DNA from: Pirellulales bacterium
Lineage (GTDB): Bacteria; Planctomycetota; Planctomycetia; Pirellulales; Thermoguttaceae
Direction of reading: 5' to 3'
Assembly: GCA_020846145.1 (NCBI GenBank)
Contig: JADLEL010000060.1
Span: 1-50,123, forward strand
DNA length: 50,123 nt
A model generated the notes under the pieces. The model searched no databases, was not told the DNA's origin, and worked only from the letters and a program-made list of their open reading frames with translations. The first letter of the stretch is position 1. Each line of letters opens with the position of its first letter. A program made the position numbers and the translations under genes. This document shows, piece after piece, positions 33,457 through 42,715 of this stretch.

Positions 33457-36261
33457 ATGGCACGAAGAGACCAGAGAAGTTCGAAAGCAGAGCGGGCGAA
33501 AACTGCCAAAACCGCCAATGATTCGGCCGTATCGGGCGGCAATCCGATAGCCCCTTTCTCGATTGCGGGCACCGCCGCGCTGGGGATGCTCGCCGCATGG
33601 CTCGCGGCCGGCTCGACGGGACTCCTCGGCTATCCGCTGGCTCGGGGTTCGGCGTTGATCGTCTTGGCCGGCGCGGTTTTGGCGGTCCTGCCGAAATCCG
33701 GCTGGACGGCGGAAAAAATTGCTTCGCTCTTGTTTGCTCTCGCGCTCGCGGCGGCGATGATCGCCTGGCGACTGCCGATCGTCGGCATCGCCGGAACGAT
33801 CATCGGCTTGGCCGTCCTCGCTTGGCTTCAGCCTCCACCCCGCCGAACCGCGCTGCTCCTCGCGGCGGAAGCCGTTTTCCTTCTGGCAATCTATCGCACG
33901 GCTTGCCTTTCACAGCCTCTCGTTTGGCAATCCGCCGACGCCGTGGGAGGTTTTTGCGGACGCGCCATCGGCGCGGCGGTCGGACAACCGCTGTCGATCG
34001 GCGCAACGTTCGCCGGCCTCGACTTCCTCCTGCCGATGATCTATCTGGCGCTCGCGGCGCCGCTGCGATTTGCGCGGTTGTGCCCACGGCTCTCACCCTC
34101 CGGTACATCTGCCGACAAGGTCGCCGATAACCCGGTTCCGCCGGCCCGCAACCGTTGCGGGGCGATCGCTCTAGCGCTGGCGGCGGTCGTGGGAGGCTAC
34201 GTACTTTATCTCGTGTTGCTCGCCTTCGCGCCGGAGATTTTATCGCGCCTCCCGGAAATTGCCGCGAGCGGCGAAGCTGTCGCGGCCTCCCCTGAACCCA
34301 ACACTATTTATCAATTCCTTCGGGACGCGATGCCGTGGAATTTGCCGCTTGTCGGGGCCGCAATCCAATGCCTGATCGCCGGAATGTTGCTCTTCATTTT
34401 CCAGCGTCGTTTATTACAAGCAGGCGGCATCCCTTTTCAAAACGCCCGTGAAAATCGAACGCGACCTTTGCTTGCGATCTTGTCCGCCGCGGGAATGCTT
34501 TGCGCACTCTTGCTTCCCGTCGCCACGGTGCTCTGCCTCCAGCGGCCCGCGTTGGAGGGCAAGAAAATCGTCCTTTACGAAAAGGGTTTCTTGAACTGGC
34601 TCAAGCCCGAGCATGGCGAGTACGGCCGGCTGTCGATCGGCATGTACGGCATGTTGCCGACGTTCGTCGAAAGCCTTGGCTCGCGGTGCCTGGTCTCGCC
34701 CGATTTATCGGAAAAAGACCTCGAGGACGCGGACGTTTTGGTCCTGATCTATCCCAACAAAGAATGGACCGCGCCGCAAAAAAAGCGGATCTGGGAGTTC
34801 GTCCGCCGCGGCGGCTCGCTGCTGGTGATGGGCGAGCACACCGTGCAGGAGAAGGAACTGCGCGGCAAGGGGCTGGGCTACGACAACCGCGTCAACGAGA
34901 TCCTCGAGCCGACTGCCATCCGCTTGAATTTCGATTCCGCGATGTTCGCCGTCGGCGGCTGGCTGCAATCGTACGAAGCCTTGGCGCATCCGGCTACCGC
35001 GGGCGTCGGCGACGAGCAGAACGATTTCGGCGCGGTGATCGGGGCGGCGCTCAGCGTTCGGCCGCCCGCCCGGCCCGTGCTCGTGGGCCGCTACGGCTGG
35101 TCCGATCCGGGCGACGAGAACAAGGGCGAGTCGATGATGGGCAACCACCGCTACGATCCGGGCGAACGGCTCGGCGATCTCGTGCTCGCCGCCGAACAGC
35201 CGCTCGGCCGCGGCAAGGTCTTCGTCTTCGGCGACACCTCGACCTTGACCAACGGCGTGATGCTCGGCTGCCATCCGTTCGTCGCGCGATTGCTGACCTA
35301 TCTCGCCGACGGCGACAATGCGCCCCGCGACGCCTGGCGGCAAATTCTCGGCGCGTTTTTGGCCCTGGGCGCGATCGCCGCCGCGATCGCCTCGCCCCGT
35401 CCGTGGCTTCTGGCGGGCATGGCTTTAGCGCTGGCCGCCTCGCTGGCAATTTGCGTGGACCTTACGCACCGGGCCGGGACCGTGTTGCCCGACGGACGCT
35501 TCAAACAACCGAATAACTTGGCCTACATCGACGCCGCGCAGATGGGCGCGTACAGCCGGGAATCGCTGCGGGACGACGGCACGCTGGGACTGTCGATGAC
35601 GCTCATGCGTAACGGTTACCTGACGCTGATGCTGCCAGAACTGACTCCCGAGCGGCTCGAACGCGCCCGCCTGTTGGTATCCATCGCCCCGTTGCGGGAA
35701 TATACCGCGAGCGAGCGGAAAACGATTATCGATTTCATCGAACGCGGAGGGATATTCATCTGCACGGTGGGACTCGATGCCGCCGGGCCGAGCAAAAAAC
35801 TGCTCGACGAGTTGGGATTCCAGGTCGGAGCGAGCCGCAAGCAGCTTCTCGAAGATCCGCAATTCGAGCCGAAACCGCTGGGGCATTTCAAGTCGCCCTA
35901 CTTCAACGGCGGGAATTATTACCGATACGTCCGCTTCCACGCCGCCTGGCCCGTCTGGCACGACGATCTCGATCTACCGAAAGAAGATCCCCTAGCTAGA
36001 GCGCGCGCCTACGCCCCGCCCGAGATTCCGGTCATCATCACGCGAAAACTCGGCAAAGGCTCGGCGACCGTCATCGGCGACACGTGTTTCGCCATGAACG
36101 TGAACCTCGAGCGCATCGACGGCAGCCCCTTCGAGGGTCTCCGCGAGAATGCCGATTTCTGGCGCTGGCTCTTGCCGGTCCTTTGCGGCGGCGAACGCTG
36201 GGATCCGCCGAACGTGGAGAAGAAACCGGAGGACCAGGAAACCGAAGGGAGGACTCCCTAG
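33457..36261 (+). CDS. Exosortase-like-architecture membrane protein without the catalytic triad
   Basis: A 934-residue membrane protein from the ATG at 33457. Earlier in-frame starts (33334, 33373) lie before the terminator hairpin and are less likely, though no good ribosome site precedes 33457. Layout: about eight membrane segments (residues 30-320), a Rossmann-like extracytoplasmic domain (DADVLVLIYPNKEWTAPQKKRIWEFVRRGGSLLVMGEHT, about 425-460 and on), two more membrane segments, then a second such domain (ARLLVSIAPLREYTASERKTIIDFIERGGIFICTVG). These domains resemble DUF4350/ThuA-like, glutamine-amidotransferase-fold modules without visible catalytic Cys. The same order occurs in the next gene, 1 bp downstream, so the two are tandem paralogs. 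Where the neighbour has its Cys-bearing exosortase-like segment, this protein is about 30 residues shorter and lacks it. Possibly a non-catalytic partner. Confidence 0.7.
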   Translation: MARRDQRSSKAERAKTAKTANDSAVSGGNPIAPFSIAGTAALGMLAAWLAAGSTGLLGYPLARGSALIVLAGAVLAVLPKSGWTAEKIASLLFALALAAAMIAWRLPIVGIAGTIIGLAVLAWLQPPPRRTALLLAAEAVFLLAIYRTACLSQPLVWQSADAVGGFCGRAIGAAVGQPLSIGATFAGLDFLLPMIYLALAAPLRFARLCPRLSPSGTSADKVADNPVPPARNRCGAIALALAAVVGGYVLYLVLLAFAPEILSRLPEIAASGEAVAASPEPNTIYQFLRDAMPWNLPLVGAAIQCLIAGMLLFIFQRRLLQAGGIPFQNARENRTRPLLAILSAAGMLCALLLPVATVLCLQRPALEGKKIVLYEKGFLNWLKPEHGEYGRLSIGMYGMLPTFVESLGSRCLVSPDLSEKDLEDADVLVLIYPNKEWTAPQKKRIWEFVRRGGSLLVMGEHTVQEKELRGKGLGYDNRVNEILEPTAIRLNFDSAMFAVGGWLQSYEALAHPATAGVGDEQNDFGAVIGAALSVRPPARPVLVGRYGWSDPGDENKGESMMGNHRYDPGERLGDLVLAAEQPLGRGKVFVFGDTSTLTNGVMLGCHPFVARLLTYLADGDNAPRDAWRQILGAFLALGAIAAAIASPRPWLLAGMALALAASLAICVDLTHRAGTVLPDGRFKQPNNLAYIDAAQMGAYSRESLRDDGTLGLSMTLMRNGYLTLMLPELTPERLERARLLVSIAPLREYTASERKTIIDFIERGGIFICTVGLDAAGPSKKLLDELGFQVGASRKQLLEDPQFEPKPLGHFKSPYFNGGNYYRYVRFHAAWPVWHDDLDLPKEDPLARARAYAPPEIPVIITRKLGKGSATVIGDTCFAMNVNLERIDGSPFEGLRENADFWRWLLPVLCGGERWDPPNVEKKPEDQETEGRTP

Positions 36262-36262
36262 C

Positions 36263-38824
36263 ATGTTCGCTTGGATCGCACTCGCCTTGCTCTCCGTTTC
36301 CTGGCTGCCGGGATTGGGGTATTATCACTTGACCTCTTGGCTGCAATGGGCGGTCCTGGTCGCCTTGGGGTGCCTGTCGCTCGTGCGGCGGGGCGATGCG
36401 CCCCCTTCGCGGACGGTCGCGCTCGTCGCCTTGGGATTGTCGATTCCGGCATTGGTTATCGCCCCCTGGCCCGACCGTGCCGCCTTCGTGCTGTTGGCGG
36501 CGGGATTTTTCCTGGCGGCGGCGTATCGGCCGTCGGCGCCGTTCTTTCGGGCATGCCTGCTGGCCGGGTGCGTGTTGCTCGTTCAGGCCGTAGTGATGGA
36601 AGGCTATCAGGCCGTTACCGCCCGCTCGCACGAATTGCCCTCCCCGCTGCCGCAAGTGCTCGGCGGCGCGGCGCGGCTGCTCGGGATCGACGCCGCCGCG
36701 TCCGGTTCGACCATCGCGCTCTTCTCGATGCGCGAGACACACCAACTGGGCGCGACCTGGGAACTGTTCCTCGATCCCGCGAGTTGCTGCTTCTTCGCCG
36801 CCGCCTTGGTGTATTTCGCATGGCAAAGTTCGCAGCGCCCCGCGGGCCGACGAAAAGGGGCATGGCTCAAATCGCTCGCCGTCCTCGCGGCGATCGCGAT
36901 CGGTTGGCTCCCCATGCGTTCCGCGCTCTTGATGGCCCTGTACCTGCATCAAGTCCTCCGCACCGATTACGACGCCCCGCTCGGCGCGATGGCGGTCTTT
37001 TGGAACACCTGGATTCACCTCCTCCTGCTGTTTCCGCCGGCCGTCCTGCTTTGGCGATTCGCGCCCTTGGGCCGAAAAACGGTTCGGCCCGCCGATGCCC
37101 CGGCAGCCGGCGTCTCATCCTCGATGCCGATTAACTTTCCGCCCCGAAAGGCCGTCCTCTCCGTCCTGTTGCTGGCCGTAGGCGCGGGCGTCATCACCTT
37201 CGGCTTTTTCTGGGATCCGGTCGGCCAACGGGCCGGCGGCCGAATCCTCGTCGAGGAATACGTGCCCGAGGGGACGCAGGTCTGGGAACGCACCGACAAG
37301 CCGTTCGACACCGAGTGGTACGGACACCTCTCGGCGTACAACTATTACTGCATCTTCGACTATTGCTCGCGGTTTTACGATTACGCCCGGCTCGCCAAGC
37401 CGCTCGACGCCCAGGCCCTGGAAAAGTGCGACGTGCTGGTCCTCAAAACGCCCACGCGGGACTATTCGCCCGACGAAATCGCCGCCGTGGTCGATTTCGT
37501 CGAACGCGGCGGGGGGCTGCTCTTGATCGGCGAACACACCAACGTTTTCGGCACGGGCACGCGCCTCAATGCGCTCGCGCGCCGCTTCGGCTTCGAGTTC
37601 CGCTACGACTGCCTCTTCGGCGTCGATAAGGTTTACGACGATTACTTCGCGATTCCCCTCGCGCCGCACCCGCTGCTGCAATACATGCCCGATCTCGATT
37701 TCGCCACCTCCTGCTCGATCGAACCGCACGGCCCCGGCCGCGCGGCGATCCGCGGGCGGGGCCTGAAGAATCTCGGACCCGATTACCACGTCCCCAATTT
37801 CTATCCCCAGCCCAACGACCGCGCCGACATGCGCTACGGCGCGTTCGTGCAGCTTTGGGCGGCCCGCCACGGCCAAGGGCGCGTCGCCGCCTTCACCGAT
37901 TCCACCATCTTCTCGAATTTCTCGGCCTTCGAGCCGGGCAAGTCCGAACTCATGCTGGGCATGATCGAGTGGCTCAACCACCGCGGCGGCTCCGACCGGG
38001 CGTGGCTCTGGCTCGCCGTCCTCGGTGCGGTCCCCGCCGCGCTCGGCGTTTGGCGCGCGCGGGATTGGCCCGCCGGCTTTTGGGTGCTGCTCGCCGCCGC
38101 GAGCCTGGGCTGGGCCGGCGGCGCGCTCGCCGCGCAGGCCGCGCACCGCGCCGCCATGCCGCCGCCTCCGCAAATGCGGCCGATGGTACAAGTCGTCGTG
38201 GATCGGACGATCTGCGACACGCCCTTGCCCAAGGGCGGCTTTATCGCGGGCAAGGACGACGAATTCGGCATCTTCGAACGCTGGATTTTGCGGTTGGGTT
38301 GCTTCACCGCCCGCGAGGCCGGCGCGGAGGCCCTCAAGGGCGATCTGCTCGTCTTCCTGCATCCCCACCTGCCGCTTGCGGATCGCTTCGGGCGGAACGC
38401 CTCTCAATTGGAAGAATATCTGAAAAACGGCGGAAGAATCCTGATCGTCGATTCCGCCAAAAACGAGCATTCCACGGCCGACGAATTGCTCAAAACCATA
38501 AAGGTCGATCTGGCCGTGGAGCACAAGAACGCGAAGACCGGCACGCTGCGAACCGCCGGAAAATGGCCCGAAGTGCCCGTCGAAAACGCCTGCGAAGTCC
38601 GCGGCGGGGAGCCGTTCGCCTGGATCGGCGACGCGCCCGTGGGCGCGACTTGCCGCGTGGGCAAGGGTTCGATAACCGTCGTCGGCTTCGGCTCCCGCTT
38701 CACCGACGCGAACGCGGGCGTTACCGGCGACGCGGAACCCAATGCGGACTTGAGAAAAATCTACGACCTGCAGTTCTCCCTATTCCGCTGGATTCTCGCC
38801 CCCTCCAAGGACCCTCCCTCCTGA
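36263..38824 (+). CDS. Candidate exosortase fused to DUF4350-like domains
   Basis: An 853-residue membrane protein. The ATG at 36263 follows AGGGAGGA and is 1 bp after the previous stop, so the pair is an operon. The N-terminal ~270 residues have about eight membrane segments with an exosortase-like set: DPASCCFF (Cys175/176) at the start of a segment, then LPMRSALLMALYLH (Arg219), then WNTWIHLLLLFP (His252). The Cys-Arg and Arg-His spacings (about 43 and 33) fit the catalytic Cys/Arg/His of exosortases. A preceding ARLLGIDAAASGSTIALF resembles the region before the Cys in that family. Two Rossmann-like domains follow (KCDVLVLKTPTRDYSPDEIAAVVDFVERGGGLLLIGEHT; LLVFLHPHLPLADRFGRN...GGRILIVDSAKNEHS), with a membrane pair between. 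Four PEP-CTERM proteins within 10 kb support the role. It might be a planctomycete exosortase type already named; I cannot check. Confidence 0.65.
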   Translation: MFAWIALALLSVSWLPGLGYYHLTSWLQWAVLVALGCLSLVRRGDAPPSRTVALVALGLSIPALVIAPWPDRAAFVLLAAGFFLAAAYRPSAPFFRACLLAGCVLLVQAVVMEGYQAVTARSHELPSPLPQVLGGAARLLGIDAAASGSTIALFSMRETHQLGATWELFLDPASCCFFAAALVYFAWQSSQRPAGRRKGAWLKSLAVLAAIAIGWLPMRSALLMALYLHQVLRTDYDAPLGAMAVFWNTWIHLLLLFPPAVLLWRFAPLGRKTVRPADAPAAGVSSSMPINFPPRKAVLSVLLLAVGAGVITFGFFWDPVGQRAGGRILVEEYVPEGTQVWERTDKPFDTEWYGHLSAYNYYCIFDYCSRFYDYARLAKPLDAQALEKCDVLVLKTPTRDYSPDEIAAVVDFVERGGGLLLIGEHTNVFGTGTRLNALARRFGFEFRYDCLFGVDKVYDDYFAIPLAPHPLLQYMPDLDFATSCSIEPHGPGRAAIRGRGLKNLGPDYHVPNFYPQPNDRADMRYGAFVQLWAARHGQGRVAAFTDSTIFSNFSAFEPGKSELMLGMIEWLNHRGGSDRAWLWLAVLGAVPAALGVWRARDWPAGFWVLLAAASLGWAGGALAAQAAHRAAMPPPPQMRPMVQVVVDRTICDTPLPKGGFIAGKDDEFGIFERWILRLGCFTAREAGAEALKGDLLVFLHPHLPLADRFGRNASQLEEYLKNGGRILIVDSAKNEHSTADELLKTIKVDLAVEHKNAKTGTLRTAGKWPEVPVENACEVRGGEPFAWIGDAPVGATCRVGKGSITVVGFGSRFTDANAGVTGDAEPNADLRKIYDLQFSLFRWILAPSKDPPS

Positions 38825-38908
38825 TTGGAAAGCCGCGACCTGTGGTCGCGGTTCGCGGGAGAATGGAATGCGCAGCCTCCTGATTTGCAAGACTTAGCAC
38901 ACCTTCTG
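38825..38908 (+). repeat. 84-bp dispersed repeat, copy B
   Basis: Starts 1 bp after the stop of the candidate exosortase gene. Same length and orientation as 30819-30902, with the stem CCGCGACC-TGT-GGTCGCGG. Confidence 0.85.
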
Positions 38909-39028
38909 GCCAAATAAGAGGTCTGATTGACATTCGAAGACTTTCTCTCGCATCCCACCCCTTTGCGGGGTGTATTTTATTGTTAATCCTAGTTATATTA
39001 TGGATAGAAATTCTCTTGAGGTATCTTC

Positions 39029-40069
39029 ATGAGATTATTGATTTTTTTGTTCATAATTCTGATCGTTGAAAATCAAGCTCAGGCGGTTAGTATTGCAATC
39101 GCCGGCGACTCAATGGCTTGCCGTTTTTATCCTCCCTCAACTGCCGAAGGCTGGGGGATGGAAATTAACGATGTTCTTAGCTCCACGGTCAATAATTTTG
39201 CCGCCAGCGGCAGTTCCACAAAATCTTTTTTTTACGGATCTCTTGCCGTCGATGGAATTCCAGCCGGTCAACCAAATAGCATCCACCGCTGGGCAAACCT
39301 TCTTGCTTCTCACCCCGATTATGTATTTATCTCGTTCGGCTGGATCGATAAGGGGGCGTCGAATGATCCCGAACGATATTGTACGCTTGCTGAGTATCAA
39401 GCCAATTTAGGTCGAATGATCGATGAAGCCAGAGGTATTGGAGCCACGCCGCTGCTGCTTACATCGCCAACGGGCCGGTATTACAATGCCGATGGTTCGG
39501 TTTACAATAATATCAGGGACTACTGCGATACAATGATTCAAGTAGCACAAAGTAAGTCGGCAGCGGTGATCGATTTGAACTCTTCATTGCTAAATCTTTA
39601 TCAAGCCTTTGGGCCCACTTCTGTCCAGCTTTTTGGATATCTACCAACGGATGGTTTGCATTTTGGCGAATACGGAGCGACACAAGTTGCCCATTTAATA
39701 GCCAATGATATTCCATTAGTTTTGCCGTCTTTGGCGTCGTCCTTAATTCCTGGCGGCAATCAGTTGGCCCTTTCCGGGGGGGGGGCAACTCTGACGTTGA
39801 ATCCCGCATTAGAAAGCACAATCAAAGCTCCCGTTCTATTACAGACCGATCTAATCATTAACGGTACGGGAATAATCCATTTCAATGGAGGAATTCAAGG
39901 TACAAATAGTTTAACTTTGCAGGCAGGCACCATCACCGCCTCTGGCCTTGCCGTGGATTCATTAACGATTGGCATTTATTCGGCCGTTCCCGAACCTTCG
40001 AGCATTTTTCTACTTTGTATTAGTTTGGTTGTGGTGGTGTTATATTGTTTAAGTCGCAATGAAAAATAA
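39029..40069 (+). CDS. SGNH hydrolase with PEP-CTERM sorting signal (1)
   Basis: A 346-residue exported esterase-like protein. A GAGGT site precedes the ATG. After a short signal peptide (MRLLIFLFIILIVENQAQA) come block I SIAIAGDSMACRF (nucleophile Ser), an SFGWIDKGASND run in the block III region, and the Asp-x-x-His block DGLHFGEYGATQ. A beta-rich tail follows. The C-terminus AVPEPSS, a hydrophobic segment FLLCISLVVVVLYCL, then SRNEK is a PEP-CTERM signal. The gene is clearly AT-richer than the flanking GC-rich genes, as is the next one. Together they may be a recently acquired pair. The substrate is probably an ester group on surface polysaccharide; that is inference. Confidence 0.85.
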   Translation: MRLLIFLFIILIVENQAQAVSIAIAGDSMACRFYPPSTAEGWGMEINDVLSSTVNNFAASGSSTKSFFYGSLAVDGIPAGQPNSIHRWANLLASHPDYVFISFGWIDKGASNDPERYCTLAEYQANLGRMIDEARGIGATPLLLTSPTGRYYNADGSVYNNIRDYCDTMIQVAQSKSAAVIDLNSSLLNLYQAFGPTSVQLFGYLPTDGLHFGEYGATQVAHLIANDIPLVLPSLASSLIPGGNQLALSGGGATLTLNPALESTIKAPVLLQTDLIINGTGIIHFNGGIQGTNSLTLQAGTITASGLAVDSLTIGIYSAVPEPSSIFLLCISLVVVVLYCLSRNEK

Positions 40070-40091
40070 TTTCTTATAACAGGAGTTTTTT

Positions 40092-41006
40092 ATGTTCGAA
40101 TATGCAAAATTATCCAATATCATATCTTGCGTTATTTTATCTTTTGTATTCAATACCGTTTCTTGTTTTGCGATTACTGTGGTTTCGACGGGGGATTCCA
40201 TTACGGGACAGTATAGTGAATTTATGCCGAGTTCTTTGGCTTCCTTTGGGAACAATTATGTTTATCCTAATCCCATTTATGGGACCGGTGGAAGCGATAC
40301 CGCCCGGGGTGGTATGGCGTCGTGGAATTATACGGGTTTGCTTCCGTTTCCAAATGACATTGCGCGAGATTATTCACAGAATGTCGTTAACGCTAATCCC
40401 GATGTTATTCTCTTTATGCTGGGAACAAACGATTCATCGGTCGACACCGGAACCGATTACCGATTTATGCGCTTCAAGGAAATCATAAGTCCTTGCTTCG
40501 ACAAATTTGATACTACAGGGTCGCAATTAATCATCAGCAGTATTTTACCTACCGTAAGCCTGACTGGCATGAATGAGAGGATTATGAATTGGTATAATCC
40601 ATGGTTAAAATCTCAAGCCGCCCTGTATAATGCTGTGTATTTGGACACTTGGTCCTCAATACAAAAAGTTCCCAATTGGAGTACAACACTAATGGGACCG
40701 GATGGCCTACATTTAATTTGGCCTACAGGCTCGCGATGGTTCGCTCAACAAATGGCGCAGGCCGTGGCCATGTGCGAACAAAACAGCATGACGTTAATAT
40801 ACGATACCATATCGACAAACGAATTAAACGTTAGTGGGAACGTCAACGTTCTGAGTAATGTAACCGTCAACGGCATCACTTCTAACTCATTGACTATTGG
40901 CTCTGGCTCTGCGGGTTCGCAAGCTGTTCCCGAGCCATCCATCTTTCTAATGATCGTTATGGGACTGACTTTTTCGCTGTTCTATTTAAGGTGGAAAGCT
41001 CGCTAA
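40092..41006 (+). CDS. SGNH hydrolase with PEP-CTERM sorting signal (2)
   Basis: A 304-residue exported esterase-like protein with AGGAG before its ATG, 22 bp after the preceding SGNH gene. Block I is VVSTGDSITGQY, block III VILFMLGTNDSS (the Gly-x-Asn-Asp pattern is complete here, unlike in the neighbour) and the last block DGLHLIWPTG. The C-terminus AVPEPSI, hydrophobic FLMIVMGLTFSLFYL, then RWKAR is a PEP-CTERM signal. The two neighbours share order and ending but little sequence, so they are distant paralogs rather than a fresh duplication. Base composition is AT-rich like its neighbour. Confidence 0.86.
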   Translation: MFEYAKLSNIISCVILSFVFNTVSCFAITVVSTGDSITGQYSEFMPSSLASFGNNYVYPNPIYGTGGSDTARGGMASWNYTGLLPFPNDIARDYSQNVVNANPDVILFMLGTNDSSVDTGTDYRFMRFKEIISPCFDKFDTTGSQLIISSILPTVSLTGMNERIMNWYNPWLKSQAALYNAVYLDTWSSIQKVPNWSTTLMGPDGLHLIWPTGSRWFAQQMAQAVAMCEQNSMTLIYDTISTNELNVSGNVNVLSNVTVNGITSNSLTIGSGSAGSQAVPEPSIFLMIVMGLTFSLFYLRWKAR

Positions 41007-41326
41007 AATCCTCTCCGTTTCGTGGGGTCATTGAGTAACCAGTCCGTTTTCGTGTTCTCAATCCCCCATTTTAGTGCTAATTCACGAGTGAACGGAAATT
41101 TTGCCGGATTTTATTGGAAAATATCTTGTTTTCGGATACGATGTTCGTTATAAGGAAGGTTTGAACTTTTCGATGATTCCGATCGGGAGTCGAAGCCCGG
41201 AAGATTTTGAAATAGGGGGCGAGAACTTTTCGGAACTTTATTCGCTCAGCACAACGGCATCGGGGGCTTTTCCAAGGAAACCGGACCAGCTCCGCACCAC
41301 GATTCTCACCATAAAGTCAAGCCTCC
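41007..41326. other. 320-bp gap, no supported gene
   Basis: Composition moves from AT-rich back to GC-rich. A 161-codon open frame starts here but runs into the protease gene in another frame and has no domain; I treat it as spurious. No hairpin terminator is obvious. Confidence 0.5.
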
Positions 41327-42715
41327 ATGCGTTCTCTTCGTGCATTTGGGATACGGCAGCCGCGGATTTGGATGGCAATCGCATTTCTCGCGTTTTCGAC
41401 GGCTTCGGTTCGGGCGGTGATCGTCGCCGGGGGCGACGGCACGGGCAACGCCGCGCCGCCCGCCGATGCGCTCGGCGATCCCGGCTGGGCCAACGTGGGC
41501 CGCGGCAACCATTCCTGCGTCTATTTGGGCAACCGCTGGGTCTTGACCTGCGCGCACGTCGGCGCCGCCGGCACGACGTACTTTAACGGCATCGGCTACA
41601 ATCTGGTGCCCGGCTCGAATATCCGCCTCCGCGAATCGGCCGACGGCAATCCGGCCAATTTCGTCGATCTGCTGCTCTATCGCATCGACGCCGCGCCGCC
41701 GGGATTGGCCGAGCTTTCGATCGCCGGGACCTCACCCGCCTTCGGCGCGCTCGTAACCGCCGTCGGCCTCGGCACGGAACGCGGCGCCGCCACGCCGACC
41801 GGATTCCTCTGGGGAGACGTCAACCACGCCAAACGCTGGGGAAGGAATTTGATCTCCTCCACCTACTCGGGAACCATCAACGTCGGCTACGGAAATACCC
41901 ACGTATTTCAAACGCGCTTCGATCAGAATCCCGTTTCCCCCTTGGACCCTTCGCTGGCCTACAACGAATTTCAAGCATCGACGGGCGATTCCGGCGGAGC
42001 GGTCTTCGGCAAGGTCAACAATGCCTGGAAACTGACCGGTATCCTCGAGGCCGTGAGCACCTACGGCTCGGCGAATTACGGCGATACCACCTATTCCATC
42101 GACCTGAGCTTCTATCGAGATCAAATCGTCGCCGCCGCCGCCACCTGCCCCTTCGCCGGCACGATCGTCGATCCCGTTTCCACGCTCGGCGCGGGCGTTT
42201 CCGCTTATCTGAGCGGGAACGGCGGCTTCAAGCCGCTCGCCGGCGCATGCTCCGTGTCCGTCGATACCAAATCGTTTAGCTTCACCTTCGATACCGGTTC
42301 CAATACGATCAGCCAAACCGGCGTCATCTCGGGCAACGGCGGATTCACCAAATACGGCGCGGGCAACATGAAACTCTCGCAGCACAACACCTTTTCCGGC
42401 ACGACGACCGTCAACCAAGGCACTCTCACCCTCGACGGCGGCGACCTGGGCAATTCCCCGCTCGTCTCGCTGGCCGCCGGAACCCGCTTGGAAGCGACCG
42501 GCGGCGCGCCGCGGCTCCTCGATATCGGCGGAAACGGTTCGATTTCGGTCCTCGGCGGCGCGACCGCCCTGACGGCCCGAAGCATCCGCGCCGAAGCCTT
42601 GACCATCGGCGGCGCAGCGGCCGCCGCCGTTCCCGAACCCTCCGCTTCGATCTTGATCGGCGCATTCCTGCTCATGCTCTCGGCGGCGTTTTGCCGCGCG
42701 CGCCGCGCTATTTGA
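41327..42715 (+). CDS. Trypsin-like serine protease with beta-strand repeat and PEP-CTERM
   Basis: A 462-residue exported S1-type protease. After a signal peptide (MAIAFLAFSTASVRA) the triad is visible: His77 in WVLTCAHVGA, Asp114 in NFVDLLLYRI and Ser222 in STGDSGGAVF. From about residue 300 there is an autotransporter-associated beta-strand repeat (GVISGNGGFTKYGAGNMKLS, TTTVNQGTLTLDGG). The end AAVPEPSASILIGAFLLMLSAAF plus RARR is a PEP-CTERM signal. It would be an envelope- or surface-held protease. Its last 8 bp overlap the 3' end of the convergent lipoprotein gene. No clear ribosome site precedes the ATG at 41327; an ATG at 41372 would start directly at the hydrophobic core. Confidence 0.88.
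   Translation: MRSLRAFGIRQPRIWMAIAFLAFSTASVRAVIVAGGDGTGNAAPPADALGDPGWANVGRGNHSCVYLGNRWVLTCAHVGAAGTTYFNGIGYNLVPGSNIRLRESADGNPANFVDLLLYRIDAAPPGLAELSIAGTSPAFGALVTAVGLGTERGAATPTGFLWGDVNHAKRWGRNLISSTYSGTINVGYGNTHVFQTRFDQNPVSPLDPSLAYNEFQASTGDSGGAVFGKVNNAWKLTGILEAVSTYGSANYGDTTYSIDLSFYRDQIVAAAATCPFAGTIVDPVSTLGAGVSAYLSGNGGFKPLAGACSVSVDTKSFSFTFDTGSNTISQTGVISGNGGFTKYGAGNMKLSQHNTFSGTTTVNQGTLTLDGGDLGNSPLVSLAAGTRLEATGGAPRLLDIGGNGSISVLGGATALTARSIRAEALTIGGAAAAAVPEPSASILIGAFLLMLSAAFCRARRAI

Noticed and set aside
41101..41586. 161-codon open frame before the protease.
   Set aside because: Overlaps the protease in another frame; no domain or ribosome site; the Arg/Gly-rich second half is typical of a wrong frame.
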